A DNA stretch of 64,000 bases from Microbacterium enclense (lineage in GTDB: Bacteria; Actinomycetota; Actinomycetes; Actinomycetales; Microbacteriaceae), in the NCBI RefSeq assembly GCF_001456955.1, contig NZ_KQ758468.1, forward strand, positions 310,001 to 374,000, read 5' to 3'. Under the pieces are notes generated by a model. It was not told where the DNA came from, searched no databases, and worked only from the letters and a program-made list of their open reading frames with translations. The position numbers and the translations under genes are program-made. Positions 1 to 10,383 of the stretch are shown here, piece after piece. Every line of letters starts with the position of its first letter. Position 1 is the first letter of the stretch.

Positions 1-1254
<1,254 letters not shown>

Positions 1255-1290
1255 GTCGCACATCGCCGCGGTGCGGGCCACCCGCACAGA

Positions 1291-1326
1291 CAAGAGGGGC
1301 AGCGGCCTCAGCCCCCGCCCCTCTTG
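1291..1326. terminator. bidirectional hairpin terminator between ligA and lipoprotein gene
   Basis: Arms CAAGAGGGGC (1291-1300) and GCCCCTCTTG (1317-1326) are perfect reverse complements in the gap between two convergent genes. Confidence 0.75.
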
Positions 1327-1329
1327 CCG

Positions 1330-1830
1330 TCAGCCCTGGCAGACCGTGCCGGCCTCGGTGAAACTCTGCTGCAGCGCCGTCACCTGCGTGCCGAGTTCGC
1401 CGAGCTTGCCGGGGTCGGCCGTGACGCTGGCGAGGAAGGCCGCATACTCGTCGAGTTGCGCGCTCGCCTTCTGCGCTGCCGGGGCGACATCGGCGTTGGT
1501 GATCTGCGCGAAGTCGCCCTGCACCTTCTCGCTGAGCTCCTGGAACCGCGTGAGGTTGCCCTGCGGATCCGACGAGTCCATCGACTGGCTGGTCGAGACG
1601 ACGTCGTTGAACGAGGCGATGATGATCTGGCACGCGTCGGCCTTCGACTGTCCCGTCGCGTCGGTGCCGGACTCGGGCGCCGACGAGGCCGATGCCGAGG
1701 CGACCGGCGTCGGAGCGACGGACTCGGCGGGTGCCGCGTCGGTCGTGGTCGAGGCGCCCCCGGAACATCCGGTGAGCAGCAGCAGGGCAGAAGCGGCGAC
1801 GAGCGCGAACGGCGAACGAGAAGTGGTCAA
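1330..1830 (-). CDS. small secreted lipoprotein, function unknown
   Basis: A 166-residue predicted lipoprotein. The N-terminus carries a short positive stretch, a hydrophobic core and the lipobox LLTGC, so it should be lipidated and anchored on the outer face of the membrane. An Ala/Ser/Thr/Pro-rich linker leads to a helical domain containing two cysteines, one near the start of the domain and one at the extreme C-terminus, which could form a disulfide. I chose the TTG at 1830 because it sits just downstream of a GGGGGA ribosome-binding sequence and gives a normal-length signal peptide; an upstream ATG at 1869 would add 13 residues before the signal. No enzymatic motif is visible. Confidence 0.7.
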   Translation of the reverse strand: MTTSRSPFALVAASALLLLTGCSGGASTTTDAAPAESVAPTPVASASASSAPESGTDATGQSKADACQIIIASFNDVVSTSQSMDSSDPQGNLTRFQELSEKVQGDFAQITNADVAPAAQKASAQLDEYAAFLASVTADPGKLGELGTQVTALQQSFTEAGTVCQG

Positions 1831-1917
1831 GAGATCCCCCAGAGGTCTTGGTCGAGCCGGAACTTCCACCGTAGCGAGTGGCGGGAGTCCGTCAGGGTCT
1901 CCCGGTCGACCGTCGCG

Positions 1918-3597
1918 TCATGACGACAGCAGCCGATCGCGCACCTGCCTGCGAAGCACCTTGCCGATGAGCGAACGCGGCAGATCTTCGACCACCTCGA
2001 GGCGCTTGGGCACCTTGTACGGCGTCAGGATGCCGCGAGCGAAGGCACGGACGGCCTCGGCGTCGAACGACTCCGGGTCGACCGGCACGACGGCGGCCAC
2101 GACCTGCTCGCCCGAGTGCTCGTCGGGCAGGCCGACCACGGCGACGTCGGCGACCGAGGGGTGCTGCCGCAGGACGCTCTCGACCTCCGTCGGGGCGACA
2201 TTGAAGCCCCCCGTGATGATGAGCTCTTTGATGCGGTCGACGATGCGGACGAACCCGGCCTCGTCGATCGTGACGATGTCACCCGTGCGGAACCAGTCGT
2301 CGACGAACACGGCCGCCGTCTCTTCGGGCTTGCCGTAGTAGCCCCGGAACACCTGCGGTCCGCGCACGAGAAGCTCGCCGCGTTCGACGTCGGTGTGCGG
2401 ATCGTCGGGGTCGACCACGCGGCACTCCGTGCCGGGGAGGGGGAGACCCACCGTGCCCGCGACACGATTGTCGGCGACGGGATTCGCCATGAGCACGGGG
2501 GAGCACTCGCTCAGCCCGTAGCCCTCGACGAGGTACCCGCCGGTGGCTTCCTCGAACGGTACGACGAGGTCGTGCGGCAGGGCCATCGCGCCGGAGATGG
2601 CGATATCGGTGCCCGCGAGCGAGACGCCCCGCTCCTGGGCGGCTTTGAGAAGGCGGTCGGCGATCGGCGGCACGAGCGGGAGGAAGGTCGCGGGGTGCTT
2701 CTTGGTCACGGCCAGCACGAGGTCGGGATCGAACCTCGGGAAGAGCACCAGGCGCGCCCCCATCGACATCGCGAAGGTCAGGCACAGTGTGAGGCCGTAC
2801 GCGTGGAACATCGGGAGCACGGCGTAGACCACGCAGCCCTCGCCGCGGACGATCTGCGGAACCCACGCCCGCGCCTGCGCCGCGTTGGCGAGCAGGTTGG
2901 CGTGCGTCAGCACGGCGCCCTTGGGTGTGCCGGTCGTGCCGCTGGTGTACTGGATGATCGCGAGGTCGTCCGCAGCTGGTCGCGGATGAGACGCGGGCAG
3001 CGGTGCGTGGCCGACGACGTCGTTCCAGTCGATCGCGCCCTTCGTCTTGGCGTGCAGGGCGGCACGCGACTCCCGCGCCTTCGCCACGGGCAGACGCAGC
3101 GCGAGGCGCGTCGTCCACGGCATCGCGCGCGTCACGTCGACGGACACGAGGGTGTCCACGCGCAGGTCGGCCGGGAACTCCTGCACCGTCGCGACGACCT
3201 TGCTCCAGACGATCGCGTGCTTCGCGCCGTGGTCCTCGAACTGTTTGCGCAGCTCCCGCGGGGTGTACAGCGGGTTGTGCTCGACGACGATCGCGCCCAG
3301 CCGCAGCACCGCGTAGAACGCGACGATGTGTTGTGGACAGTTCGGCAGGACGATCGCGACGGGGTCCCCGGCCCGCACGCCGCGTGCCTGCAGCGCGCCA
3401 GCGGCGCGTGCGATCTGATCGGACAGCTCGGCGTACGATGTCTCGCGCCCGAAGAACTGCAGGGCGGGGGCGTCGGGATAGTCACGCACCGAGGCGTCGA
3501 CGATGTCGATGAGCGAACCGCTCTGGGGCTCCAGATCGGCGGGGACCCCCGCGGCGTAGCTCGAGGTCCAGGGTCGAGGCGGGTCGAAGCTCGTCAC
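1918..3597 (-). CDS. long-chain fatty-acid--CoA ligase (FadD-like)
   Basis: A 559-residue member of the ANL adenylate-forming superfamily that activates a carboxylic acid with ATP and transfers it to coenzyme A. The P-loop-like motif YTSGTTGTPKGA, the GYGLSE core motif, the WFRTGD motif and the C-terminal catalytic lysine context (RSLIGKVLRR) are all present, so the enzyme looks intact. Length is normal for FadD. The start codon is GTG at 3597. It is a single gene, divergent from gatC. The exact acyl chain is not deducible; long-chain fatty acids are the default for this group. Confidence 0.85.
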   Translation of the reverse strand: MTSFDPPRPWTSSYAAGVPADLEPQSGSLIDIVDASVRDYPDAPALQFFGRETSYAELSDQIARAAGALQARGVRAGDPVAIVLPNCPQHIVAFYAVLRLGAIVVEHNPLYTPRELRKQFEDHGAKHAIVWSKVVATVQEFPADLRVDTLVSVDVTRAMPWTTRLALRLPVAKARESRAALHAKTKGAIDWNDVVGHAPLPASHPRPAADDLAIIQYTSGTTGTPKGAVLTHANLLANAAQARAWVPQIVRGEGCVVYAVLPMFHAYGLTLCLTFAMSMGARLVLFPRFDPDLVLAVTKKHPATFLPLVPPIADRLLKAAQERGVSLAGTDIAISGAMALPHDLVVPFEEATGGYLVEGYGLSECSPVLMANPVADNRVAGTVGLPLPGTECRVVDPDDPHTDVERGELLVRGPQVFRGYYGKPEETAAVFVDDWFRTGDIVTIDEAGFVRIVDRIKELIITGGFNVAPTEVESVLRQHPSVADVAVVGLPDEHSGEQVVAAVVPVDPESFDAEAVRAFARGILTPYKVPKRLEVVEDLPRSLIGKVLRRQVRDRLLSS

Positions 3598-3698
3598 TCC
3601 GTCAGCCTATTGCGTGCGGTTCCGACACCGCCGGGCTTGTCCACACCCCTTGCGCGTGGCGTCACTCCGCCCGTCCGAAGCGGCGACGGCTCGCGAAC

Positions 3699-3704
3699 TA
3701 GAAT
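3699..3704 (+). promoter_or_regulatory. -10 promoter element of gatCAB, leaderless
   Basis: TAGAAT lies exactly 6 nt before the GTG start of gatC, so transcription should begin at or next to the start codon. No ribosome-binding sequence can fit. Confidence 0.65.
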
Positions 3705-3710
3705 CGACGG

Positions 3711-4010
3711 GTGTCTGAAATCACTCCTGATCTCGTGCGCCATCTCGGTGTGCTCGCCCGGATCCAGTTGAGCGACGAGGAGGTCCAGAGCCTCACCGGC
3801 CAACTGGATGCCATCGTCGACAACATCGCGAAGGTGTCCGAGGTGGCAACCCCCGACGTTGTCGCGACGAGCCACCCGATCCCGCTCGAGAACGTCTTCC
3901 GTCCCGACGTCGTGCAGCAGCAGCTGACGCGCGAGCAGGTGCTGCAGAACGCTCCCGACCAGGCCGACGGCCGGTTCCGGGTCACCGCGATCCTGGGGGA
4001 GGAACAGTGA
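3711..4010 (+). CDS. gatC: Asp-tRNA(Asn)/Glu-tRNA(Gln) amidotransferase subunit C
   Basis: A 99-residue GatC, the small subunit that holds GatA and GatB together in the amidotransferase that converts misacylated Glu-tRNA(Gln) or Asp-tRNA(Asn) to the correct amide form. The conserved N-terminal pattern [14 protein letters not shown] and the LDAI helix match the family. The GTG start at 3711 is six bases after a -10 box, implying a leaderless message. It overlaps gatA by four bases (GTGA), indicating translational coupling in a gatC-gatA-gatB operon. Confidence 0.95.
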   Translation: MSEITPDLVRHLGVLARIQLSDEEVQSLTGQLDAIVDNIAKVSEVATPDVVATSHPIPLENVFRPDVVQQQLTREQVLQNAPDQADGRFRVTAILGEEQ

Positions 4011-5548
4011 GCGACCTCACGCGTCTGACCGCGGCCGAGCTGGCCGCGAAGCTGTCGGCATCCGAGATCTCCAGCGTCGAGGCGACGCGAGCGCACCTCG
4101 ACCGCATCGCCGCCGTCGACGGCGACGTGCATGCGTTCCTGCACGTGAGCGACCACGCGCTCGACGTCGCGGCCGACATCGACCGCCGCCGCGCGGCCGG
4201 CGAGCAGCTGCACGAGCTCGCGGGCGTCCCGCTCGCCGTCAAGGACGTCCTCGTCACGACGGACATGCCCTCCACCAGCGGGTCGAAGGTCCTCGAGGGC
4301 TACATGTCGCCGTACGACGCCACGGTCGTCGCGCGCTCGCGCGCCGCGGGCCTGGTGCCGCTGGGCAAGACGAACATGGACGAATTCGCCATGGGCTCCT
4401 CGACCGAGTTCTCGGCGTACGGGCCGACCCGCAACCCGTGGGACCTCGATCGCATCCCGGGCGGCTCGGGCGGTGGATCCGCCGCGGCCGTCGCCGCGTT
4501 CGAGGCGCCGCTCGCGCTCGGCTCCGACACCGGCGGCTCGATCCGCCAACCTGCCCACGTCACCGGCACGGTGGGCGTCAAGCCCACCTATGGCGGGGTG
4601 AGCCGCTACGGCGCGATCGCGCTGGCATCCAGCCTCGACCAGGTCGGCCCGGTGACCCGAACCGTCCTCGACGCGGGCCTGCTCCATGACGTCATCGGCG
4701 GACACGACGCCAACGACTCGACCTCGCTCTCCGACGCGTGGCCCTCGTTCGCCGCCGCAGCCCGCGAGGGTGCGAGCGGGCAGGTGCTCAAGGGCCTCAA
4801 GGTCGGTGTCGTGCGCGAGCTCGACGGCTCGGGCTTCCAGGCCGGTGTGGCGTCGTCGTTCCGCGCGGCGCTGTCCGCGATGGAGGCGCAGGGCGCCGAG
4901 ATCGTCGAGATCAGCGCTCCGCACTTCGAGTACGGCGTCGCCGCGTACTACCTGATCCTCCCCGCCGAGGCGTCGAGCAACCTCGCGAAGTTCGACTCGG
5001 TGCGCTTCGGCCTGCGGGTGAACCCGCAGGGCGCCGCCACCGTCGAGAACGTCATGGCCGCGACCCGCGACGCGGGCTTCGGCCCCGAGGTGAAGCGGCG
5101 CATCATCCTCGGCACCTACGCCCTGTCGGCGGGCTACTACGACGCCTACTACGGCAGCGCGCAGAAGGTGCGCACCCTCATCCAGCAGGACTTCGACGCC
5201 GCCTTCGCGCAGGTCGACGTCATCGCGACGCCCTCGGCCCCGACCACGGCGTTCCGCCTGGGCGAGAAGATCGACGACCCGCTGCAGATGTACCTCAACG
5301 ACATCACCACGATCCCCGCAAATCTCGCGGGCGTCCCGGGCATCTCGATTCCGAGCGGCCTGGCCGACGAAGACGGCCTGCCCGTCGGCATCCAGTTCCT
5401 GGCGCCCGCCCGCGAAGACGCGCGCCTGTACCGCGTCGGTGCCGCACTGGAAGCGCTGCTCGTCGACCAGTGGGGCGGACCGCTGCTCGACAAGGCCCCC
5501 TCTCTGACCCTTCGACAGGCTCAGGGACCGAAAGCAGGAATGATCTGA
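4007..5548 (+). CDS. gatA: Asp/Glu-tRNA amidotransferase subunit A
   Basis: A 513-residue amidase-signature enzyme that releases ammonia from glutamine for the tRNA amidation carried out by GatB. The Ser-cisSer-Lys machinery is present: the lysine in PLAVKDV near residue 78, the serine in [11 protein letters not shown] near residue 152, and the nucleophile region [10 protein letters not shown]. The last 15 or so residues ([15 protein letters not shown]) are not part of the family fold: they are encoded by a 25-nt hairpin repeat (5505-5529) that occurs elsewhere in the window. The stop codon overlaps the gatB start by one base. Confidence 0.95.
   Translation: MSDLTRLTAAELAAKLSASEISSVEATRAHLDRIAAVDGDVHAFLHVSDHALDVAADIDRRRAAGEQLHELAGVPLAVKDVLVTTDMPSTSGSKVLEGYMSPYDATVVARSRAAGLVPLGKTNMDEFAMGSSTEFSAYGPTRNPWDLDRIPGGSGGGSAAAVAAFEAPLALGSDTGGSIRQPAHVTGTVGVKPTYGGVSRYGAIALASSLDQVGPVTRTVLDAGLLHDVIGGHDANDSTSLSDAWPSFAAAAREGASGQVLKGLKVGVVRELDGSGFQAGVASSFRAALSAMEAQGAEIVEISAPHFEYGVAAYYLILPAEASSNLAKFDSVRFGLRVNPQGAATVENVMAATRDAGFGPEVKRRIILGTYALSAGYYDAYYGSAQKVRTLIQQDFDAAFAQVDVIATPSAPTTAFRLGEKIDDPLQMYLNDITTIPANLAGVPGISIPSGLADEDGLPVGIQFLAPAREDARLYRVGAALEALLVDQWGGPLLDKAPSLTLRQAQGPKAGMI
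5505..5529 (+). repeat. 25-nt TCGACAGGCTC hairpin element inside gatA
   Basis: A copy of the dispersed 25-nt element: the arms end in CCCT and AGGGACC around the constant loop TCGACAGGCTC. It is read in frame as LRQAQGP and forms most of the GatA C-terminal tail. The outermost bases of the left arm (TGA instead of GGT) have decayed. Confidence 0.85.
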
Positions 5549-7065
5549 TGGCGAAAGATGCCCTGATGGACTTCGACGAGGCGCTCGAGATGTTCGAGCC
5601 CGTCCTCGGCTTCGAGGTGCACGTCGAACTCAACACCGCGACGAAGATGTTCTCGTCGGCGCCGAACCCGGCCAACGAGGCGAACCACGGCGCCGAGCCC
5701 AACACGCTCGTCGCCCCCGTCGACATGGGGCTTCCCGGGGCGCTTCCCGTGGTGAACCAGGAGGCCATCCGCTCCTCCATCAGCCTGGGCCTCGCCCTCG
5801 GCTGCTCGATCGCGCCGTCGAGCCGCTTCGCGCGGAAGAACTACTTCTACCCCGACCTGGGCAAGAACTATCAGATCTCGCAGTACGACGAGCCGATCGC
5901 CTTCGAGGGCTCGGTCGAGGTCGAGCTCGCCGACGGCACGATCGTCACCGTGCCGATCGAGCGCGCGCACATGGAAGAGGATGCCGGCAAGCTCACCCAC
6001 ATGGGCGGCTCGACCGGTCGCATCCAGGGTGCCGAGTACTCGCTCGTCGACTACAACCGCGCCGGCGTGCCGCTCGTGGAGATCGTCACCAAGCCGATCT
6101 TCGGCGCGGAGCACGCGGCCCCCGACCTGGCGAAGGCCTACGTCGCGACGATCCGTGACATCGTGCGCGGCCTCGGCATCTCGGAGGCGAAGCTCGAGCG
6201 CGGAAACCTCCGCTGCGACGCTAACGTCTCGCTCCGGCCCCGCGGTCAGGAGAAGCTGGGCACCCGCACCGAGACGAAGAACGTCAACTCGATGCGCTCG
6301 GTCGAGCGCGCGGTGCGGTACGAGATCCAGCGGCAGGCCGCGATCCTCGCCAAGGGCGGCACCATCACGCAGGAGACGCGGCACTGGCACGAAGACACCG
6401 GGCGCACCTCTCCCGGGCGCCCCAAGTCGGACGCCGACGACTACCGGTACTTCCCCGAGCCCGACCTGCTGCCGGTGGTCCCCGCGGCCGAGCTGATCGA
6501 GGAGCTGCGCGCGGCTCTGCCCGAGCCGCCCGCCGCCCGCCGCCGGCGTCTCAAAGCCGAGTGGGGCTTCACCGACCTCGAGTTCCAAGACGTGGCCAAC
6601 GGCGGTCTGCTCGACGCGGTCGCCGAGACGGTCGCCGCGGGCGCCGCTCCCGCCGCCGCCCGCAAGTGGTGGACGGGTGAGATCACCCGTGTCGCGAACG
6701 CGCAGGAACGGGATGCCGCCGACCTCGTGTCGGCCGCCCACGTCGCCGCCCTGCAGCAGCTCGTGGACGCGGGCACCCTCACCGACAAGCTCGCCCGTCA
6801 GGTGCTCGAGGGCGTCATCGCCGGGGAGGGCACCCCGCAGCAGGTCGTCGACGCCCGCGGTCTCGCCGTGGTCTCCGACGACGGCGCGCTCATCGCCGCG
6901 ATCGATGAGGCCCTCGCGGCCCAGCCCGACGTGCTCGCGAAAATCCGCGACGGCAAGGTGCAGGCCGCCGGCGCCGTCATCGGCGCGGTGATGAAGGCGA
7001 TGAAGGGCCAGGCCGACGCCGCGCGCGTGCGAGAACTCGTGCTGGAGCGCGCCGCCGCGCAGTAA
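5548..7065 (+). CDS. gatB: Asp/Glu-tRNA amidotransferase subunit B
   Basis: A 505-residue GatB. It phosphorylates the misacylated tRNA and uses the ammonia delivered by GatA. The signature [11 protein letters not shown] and the active-site block [23 protein letters not shown] are intact, followed by the helical and tail (YqeY-like) domains that grip tRNA. The ATG at 5548 overlaps the gatA stop by one base (TGATG), as expected for a stoichiometric complex. A strong hairpin at 7072-7117 closes the operon. Confidence 0.95.
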   Translation: MAKDALMDFDEALEMFEPVLGFEVHVELNTATKMFSSAPNPANEANHGAEPNTLVAPVDMGLPGALPVVNQEAIRSSISLGLALGCSIAPSSRFARKNYFYPDLGKNYQISQYDEPIAFEGSVEVELADGTIVTVPIERAHMEEDAGKLTHMGGSTGRIQGAEYSLVDYNRAGVPLVEIVTKPIFGAEHAAPDLAKAYVATIRDIVRGLGISEAKLERGNLRCDANVSLRPRGQEKLGTRTETKNVNSMRSVERAVRYEIQRQAAILAKGGTITQETRHWHEDTGRTSPGRPKSDADDYRYFPEPDLLPVVPAAELIEELRAALPEPPAARRRRLKAEWGFTDLEFQDVANGGLLDAVAETVAAGAAPAAARKWWTGEITRVANAQERDAADLVSAAHVAALQQLVDAGTLTDKLARQVLEGVIAGEGTPQQVVDARGLAVVSDDGALIAAIDEALAAQPDVLAKIRDGKVQAAGAVIGAVMKAMKGQADAARVRELVLERAAAQ

Positions 7066-7071
7066 GACACC

Positions 7072-7117
7072 GGATGCCACGACCCCGCCGTCTCTCTCGG
7101 CGTGGGTCGTGGCATCC
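7072..7117 (+). terminator. hairpin terminator after gatCAB, GGATGCC type
   Basis: GGATGCCACGACCC (7072-7085) pairs perfectly with GGGTCGTGGCATCC (7104-7117) around an 18-nt loop, seven bases after the gatB stop. There is no T-run, which is usual in this G+C range. Confidence 0.75.
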
Positions 7118-7151
7118 GTCGTTCCCGCATCGCGCCGTTCCGCGTGTCCCC

Positions 7152-7210
7152 GCCCCGCTCCGTTTCGCCTGCCCCTCGCCCCGCTCCGTTTCGCCTGCCT
7201 CTCGCCCCGC
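7152..7210. repeat. 26-bp tandem repeat upstream of dinB
   Basis: The sequence GCCCCGCTCCGTTTCGCCTG begins at 7152 and again at 7178, and a third truncated copy (GCCCCGCT) begins at 7204, giving an exact 26-bp period in the 305-bp gap before dinB. A second, less regular repeat of GGGCGGTGGC blocks follows at about 7290-7335. Confidence 0.7.
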
Positions 7211-7267
7211 TGACTTGCGCCTTATGTGCGCGAGAAACGCGCTTTCGCGTACATATCCCGCGAGTCA
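7211..7267. repeat. nested palindrome related to the TGACTTGCG element family
   Basis: It begins TGACTTGCG and ends CGCGAGTCA, an eight-of-nine inverted match, and carries a second inverted pair inside (ATGTGCGCGA against TCGCGTACAT). The outer box matches the four 62-bp elements after tig. Confidence 0.65.
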
Positions 7268-7370
7268 CCGGGGCCGTGGCCCGTCCCGGGCCGAGGGCGG
7301 TGGCCTGTATCGGCCCGAGGGCGGTGGCTGTCCCGGCCCGATGTCGGAGGTCGGGGGGAGAATGGATGCC

Positions 7371-8627
7371 ATGGGACGCGGAGACGGCACGGGGCGCATC
7401 GTCTCGCGTCCCGACGCCGATGACACCGGTACGGGCATCCTCCACGTCGACATGGATGCGTTCTTCGCGTCGGTCGCCGTGCTCGACGATCCGTCGTTGG
7501 CGGGCAAGCCCCTCATCATCGGCGGGTCCGAGGGGCGCGGGGTCGTTTCCAGTGCCTCGTACGAGGCGCGGCGTTACGGGGTGAAGTCCGCCATGCCGGT
7601 GTCGATCGCGCTCCGCCTGTGCCCGACGGCGATCGTCGTGAACCCGCCGTACCACCGCTACACCGAGATGTCGCGGCAGGTCATGGCGATCTTCCACGAC
7701 GTCACGCCCCTGGTCGAGCCCCTGTCGATCGACGAGGCGTTCCTCGACGTGCGCGGCGCGCGTCGGCTGTGGGGGAGTCCCGGAACGATCGCACGCGATC
7801 TGCGGGCGCGGGTGAAGGCCGAGACCGGGCTGACGTGCAGCATCGGTGTCGCCGCGACGAAGCACGTCGCCAAGATGGCGTCGACGATCTCCAAGCCCGA
7901 CGGGTTGCTCGTCGTGGCCGCGGCCGACACCGAGGCCTTCCTCCGGCCTCGTTCCGTACGCGCGCTGTGGGGCGTCGGGCCGAAGGCGGCCGAAGCGTTG
8001 GAGTCCCGTGGCATCCGACTCGTGTCCGACATCCTCGACACGCCCCGGCACGCGATCGACCAGGTGCTGGGAGCGGCGATGGGGGAGCGCATCTGGCACC
8101 TGTCGCGGGGAATCGACGCGCGAGAGGTGCACACCGGCCGCGCCGAGAAGAGCGTCGGTCACGAAGAGACGTTCCACGCCGACATCTCCGACACGCGCAC
8201 CCTGCACGTGGAGTTCCGGCGTCTCGCGGATCGTGTGGGCGCACGGCTGCGCGCGCAGCAGTACGAGGCGTCGACGATCTCGATCAAGGTGCGGTTCTCC
8301 GACTTCACCACCTTGAGCCGGTCCCGCACGCTCCCCGAGCCCACCTCGGTCGGGCAGCGGATCGGCGACGCGGCCATCGAGCTGTTCGACACGATCGACC
8401 GGCGCCAGGCGGTGCGGCTCGTCGGCGTGCGCGGCGAGAAGCTGAAGCCGGCGACGATGGCCGCGACCCTCTGGGACGACGACGCCGAATGGCGCCGGGT
8501 CGAGGGCGCGCTCGACGGTGCGGCGGCCCGATTCGGCCGCGGGGCCGTCACGCGCGGGTCGCTGCTCGGCCCGTCGCGGGGTGGCGGAGCGCTGCCGACG
8601 AACCCACGGCCGTCCTACGACCACTGA
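7371..8627 (+). CDS. dinB: DNA polymerase IV (Y-family)
   Basis: A 418-residue translesion polymerase that extends past damaged bases at low fidelity. The catalytic motifs HVDMDAFFASV and PLSIDEAFLDV carry the metal-binding acidic residues, followed by the thumb helix-hairpin-helix (LWGVGPKAAEAL) and the little-finger domain. I chose ATG 7371 because GGGGGAG at 7354-7360 is correctly spaced for it; ATG 7362 (three residues longer) is too close to that sequence. It is monocistronic, with a repeat-rich 305-bp gap upstream. No LexA box was recognised. Confidence 0.9.
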   Translation: MGRGDGTGRIVSRPDADDTGTGILHVDMDAFFASVAVLDDPSLAGKPLIIGGSEGRGVVSSASYEARRYGVKSAMPVSIALRLCPTAIVVNPPYHRYTEMSRQVMAIFHDVTPLVEPLSIDEAFLDVRGARRLWGSPGTIARDLRARVKAETGLTCSIGVAATKHVAKMASTISKPDGLLVVAAADTEAFLRPRSVRALWGVGPKAAEALESRGIRLVSDILDTPRHAIDQVLGAAMGERIWHLSRGIDAREVHTGRAEKSVGHEETFHADISDTRTLHVEFRRLADRVGARLRAQQYEASTISIKVRFSDFTTLSRSRTLPEPTSVGQRIGDAAIELFDTIDRRQAVRLVGVRGEKLKPATMAATLWDDDAEWRRVEGALDGAAARFGRGAVTRGSLLGPSRGGGALPTNPRPSYDH

Positions 8628-8694
8628 GGTCCGCGACCTGTGGCACGCGCGGCCACCGGACGCAACACCCTCACCGATCCCGGGGCGCCGCCGC

Positions 8695-8700
8695 TACGGT
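8695..8700 (+). promoter_or_regulatory. -10 promoter element, leaderless
   Basis: TACGGT ends exactly 6 nt before the ATG at 8707, the same geometry as other leaderless genes in this window. Confidence 0.5.
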
Positions 8701-8706
8701 GGGGAC

Positions 8707-9027
8707 ATGCCCAACATCGCACTCGAACTCGGCAAGCAGTCCACTCAGTTCGGCGTCACCGCCGCCTACGGCGAGCAGCAGGACGTCGACGGCGTGCGCA
8801 TCGTCCCCGTCGCCCTCGTGTGGGCCGGGTACGGTGGCGGCTCCGACGAGCAGGGCAACGGCGGGGGCGGCGGCGGTGGCTACACGCTGCCGCTCGGTGC
8901 CTACATCCGCCGCGGCGACGACCTGCGTTACGACCCGAACCTCGTGTCGCTGCTCGCCGTCGGCATCCCGTTCGTGTGGGTCGCCGGTCGCGCGCTCAGC
9001 CGTGTCATCCGCGCCCTCAAAAAGTAA
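8707..9027 (+). CDS. GerW/YtfJ-like glycine-rich small protein
   Basis: A 106-residue protein with the layout of the GerW (YtfJ) family: a short beta-strand region (FGVTAAYGE, then VDGVRIVPVALV), a glycine-rich stretch of about 20 residues in the middle, and a hydrophobic helix at the C-terminus (about 80-98). In Bacillus YtfJ is linked to spore germination, but the family also occurs in non-spore-forming actinobacteria, where its role is unknown. The assignment is from sequence layout only. The next gene probably overlaps its end. Confidence 0.6.
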   Translation: MPNIALELGKQSTQFGVTAAYGEQQDVDGVRIVPVALVWAGYGGGSDEQGNGGGGGGGYTLPLGAYIRRGDDLRYDPNLVSLLAVGIPFVWVAGRALSRVIRALKK

Positions 9028-9595
9028 CACCGACGCCGTCGACGACGCCCTCACCGCGGCGGTCGCCGCGGTGGCGGCGCGCATCGTCGCGGTCGGGGCT
9101 CCGAACCCCGTCGTGGTGCTCGACGGTCGCAGCGGCGCCGGCAAGAGCTCGCTCGCGCGACGCCTCGTGGCGGGATGGCCAGGGCGTGACCGCGTGCAGC
9201 TCGTGGCCCTCGACGACGTCTACCCGGGCTGGGACGGACTCGCCGACGGCGCGGCATATGCGTGCGAGATCATCCTGCGTCCTCACGCCCGCGGCTTGAT
9301 CGGCGTGTGGGAGCGGTGGGACTGGGGCGAGGGTGCGCGCGCCGAGGCGCACGCGATCGACCCGTCGCTGCCCCTGATCGTCGAGGGCGCCGGGCTGTTG
9401 ACCCCCGAGGTGGCCCGGCTGGCCGACGTCTCGGTGTGGGTGGACGCGCCGACGTCGTCGCGGCGCACCCGCGCCCTCGATCGCGACGGCGACACCTACC
9501 GACCGCACTGGGACCGGTGGGCTCGTCAGGAAGACGCGCACATCGACGCGCACGACCCCGCATCGCTCGCGACGCTGATCGTCCGCATCCCCTGA
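9002..9595 (+). CDS. P-loop ATPase/uridine-kinase-like protein
   Basis: A protein of about 197 residues with a clear Walker A motif (LDGRSGAGKSSLARRL) followed by a LDDVYPGW segment like that of uridine kinases, and IVEGAGLL, which could be the Walker B strand. Such small actinobacterial P-loop proteins are often called ATP-binding or nucleoside-kinase-like, but the substrate cannot be read from sequence. The start is uncertain: GTG 9002 overlaps the previous gene by 26 bases and suggests coupling; GTG 9071 would give a 174-residue product that still keeps the P-loop. Confidence 0.65.
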   Translation: MSSAPSKSNTDAVDDALTAAVAAVAARIVAVGAPNPVVVLDGRSGAGKSSLARRLVAGWPGRDRVQLVALDDVYPGWDGLADGAAYACEIILRPHARGLIGVWERWDWGEGARAEAHAIDPSLPLIVEGAGLLTPEVARLADVSVWVDAPTSSRRTRALDRDGDTYRPHWDRWARQEDAHIDAHDPASLATLIVRIP

Positions 9596-9604
9596 TCGTG
9601 ACGT

Positions 9605-10087
9605 TCAGGTGCGGTCGAGTGCCGTGATGAGTCCCTCGAGGCGGTAGCCGATCCAGTCGTAGACGCCGAAACGCGGATCATCCGGCTCGTGATCGTCTTC
9701 GGTCTGGATGCCGAGTCGCGTGGCGAGCACCAGACGCACCGCCGAGAGGGTCCGCATCCAGGCCTGGGCCTCGCTCTCGCCGAGGGCGACCGCGATCGTG
9801 GCGTCGGGGTCGCTCGCCGGATCCAGGTCGGCACCGTCGATCCCGAGCGTGCGCAACACCGTCTCGGCATCCTGACCTCGCCGTTCGAGGAGATCGCCCT
9901 CGGTGAGGCGACGGAACTCACGGCTCGCCGACGCGTCGTCGGGGTAGGCGTCAGGCGTGAGACGCGCCACGGCGGGGTCGTCGGTCGACCGCGACGCGGT
10001 GAGGAGGTCGCGGAACTGGCCGACGATGCCGGCGAGATGGAGTGCCTCGAGTCCGCTGACCTCGAGCACGACGATGCGTTCGCTCAC
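9605..10087 (-). CDS. DUF2017 family protein
   Basis: A 160-residue acidic protein of the DUF2017 family, which in actinobacteria sits directly after clpS. The biochemical role is unknown. The GTG start at 10087 overlaps the clpS stop by four bases, so the two are translationally coupled. The sequence is soluble with alternating helices and no catalytic motif. The constant linkage to the N-degron adaptor ClpS suggests, but does not prove, a role in Clp-dependent proteolysis. Confidence 0.8.
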   Translation of the reverse strand: MSERIVVLEVSGLEALHLAGIVGQFRDLLTASRSTDDPAVARLTPDAYPDDASASREFRRLTEGDLLERRGQDAETVLRTLGIDGADLDPASDPDATIAVALGESEAQAWMRTLSAVRLVLATRLGIQTEDDHEPDDPRFGVYDWIGYRLEGLITALDRT

Positions 10088-10383
10088 GAGGGCTCCTTCC
10101 TGACGGTCGCCCAGAGACCGTAGTCGTGCATGGCCTGGGTGTGGGCCTCCATGATCTCGCGCGGTCCGCGGGCGACGATCGCGTGTCCGTCGTGGTGCAC
10201 GGCGAGCATGAGTCGATGGGCGGTGGCGGCGTCGAATCCGAAGTAGCTGCGGAAGACGTGGGTGACGTAGCTCATGAGGTTGACGGGATCGTTCCAGACG
10301 ACCGTCTGCCACGCTGCCGGGGGCTGCTGCGACAGGTCGTGCTCGAGCGAGGAGTCGAGGTCGGGGGTTGCGAGTCCGCCCAT
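10084..10383 (-). CDS. clpS: ATP-dependent Clp protease adaptor ClpS
   Basis: A 99-residue adaptor that recognises N-end-rule substrates and delivers them to a ClpC/ClpP machine. The family core is present: WNDPVNLMSYV supplies the ND pair of the binding pocket, followed by VHHDGHAIV and a C-terminal ALWATV-type strand. I chose ATG 10383, which overlaps the upstream stop by one base (TGATG); GTG 10392 is possible and would add three residues. It is the middle gene of a three-gene operon. The partner ClpP genes are at 38.2-39.5 kb. Confidence 0.93.
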   Translation of the reverse strand: MGGLATPDLDSSLEHDLSQQPPAAWQTVVWNDPVNLMSYVTHVFRSYFGFDAATAHRLMLAVHHDGHAIVARGPREIMEAHTQAMHDYGLWATVRKEPS

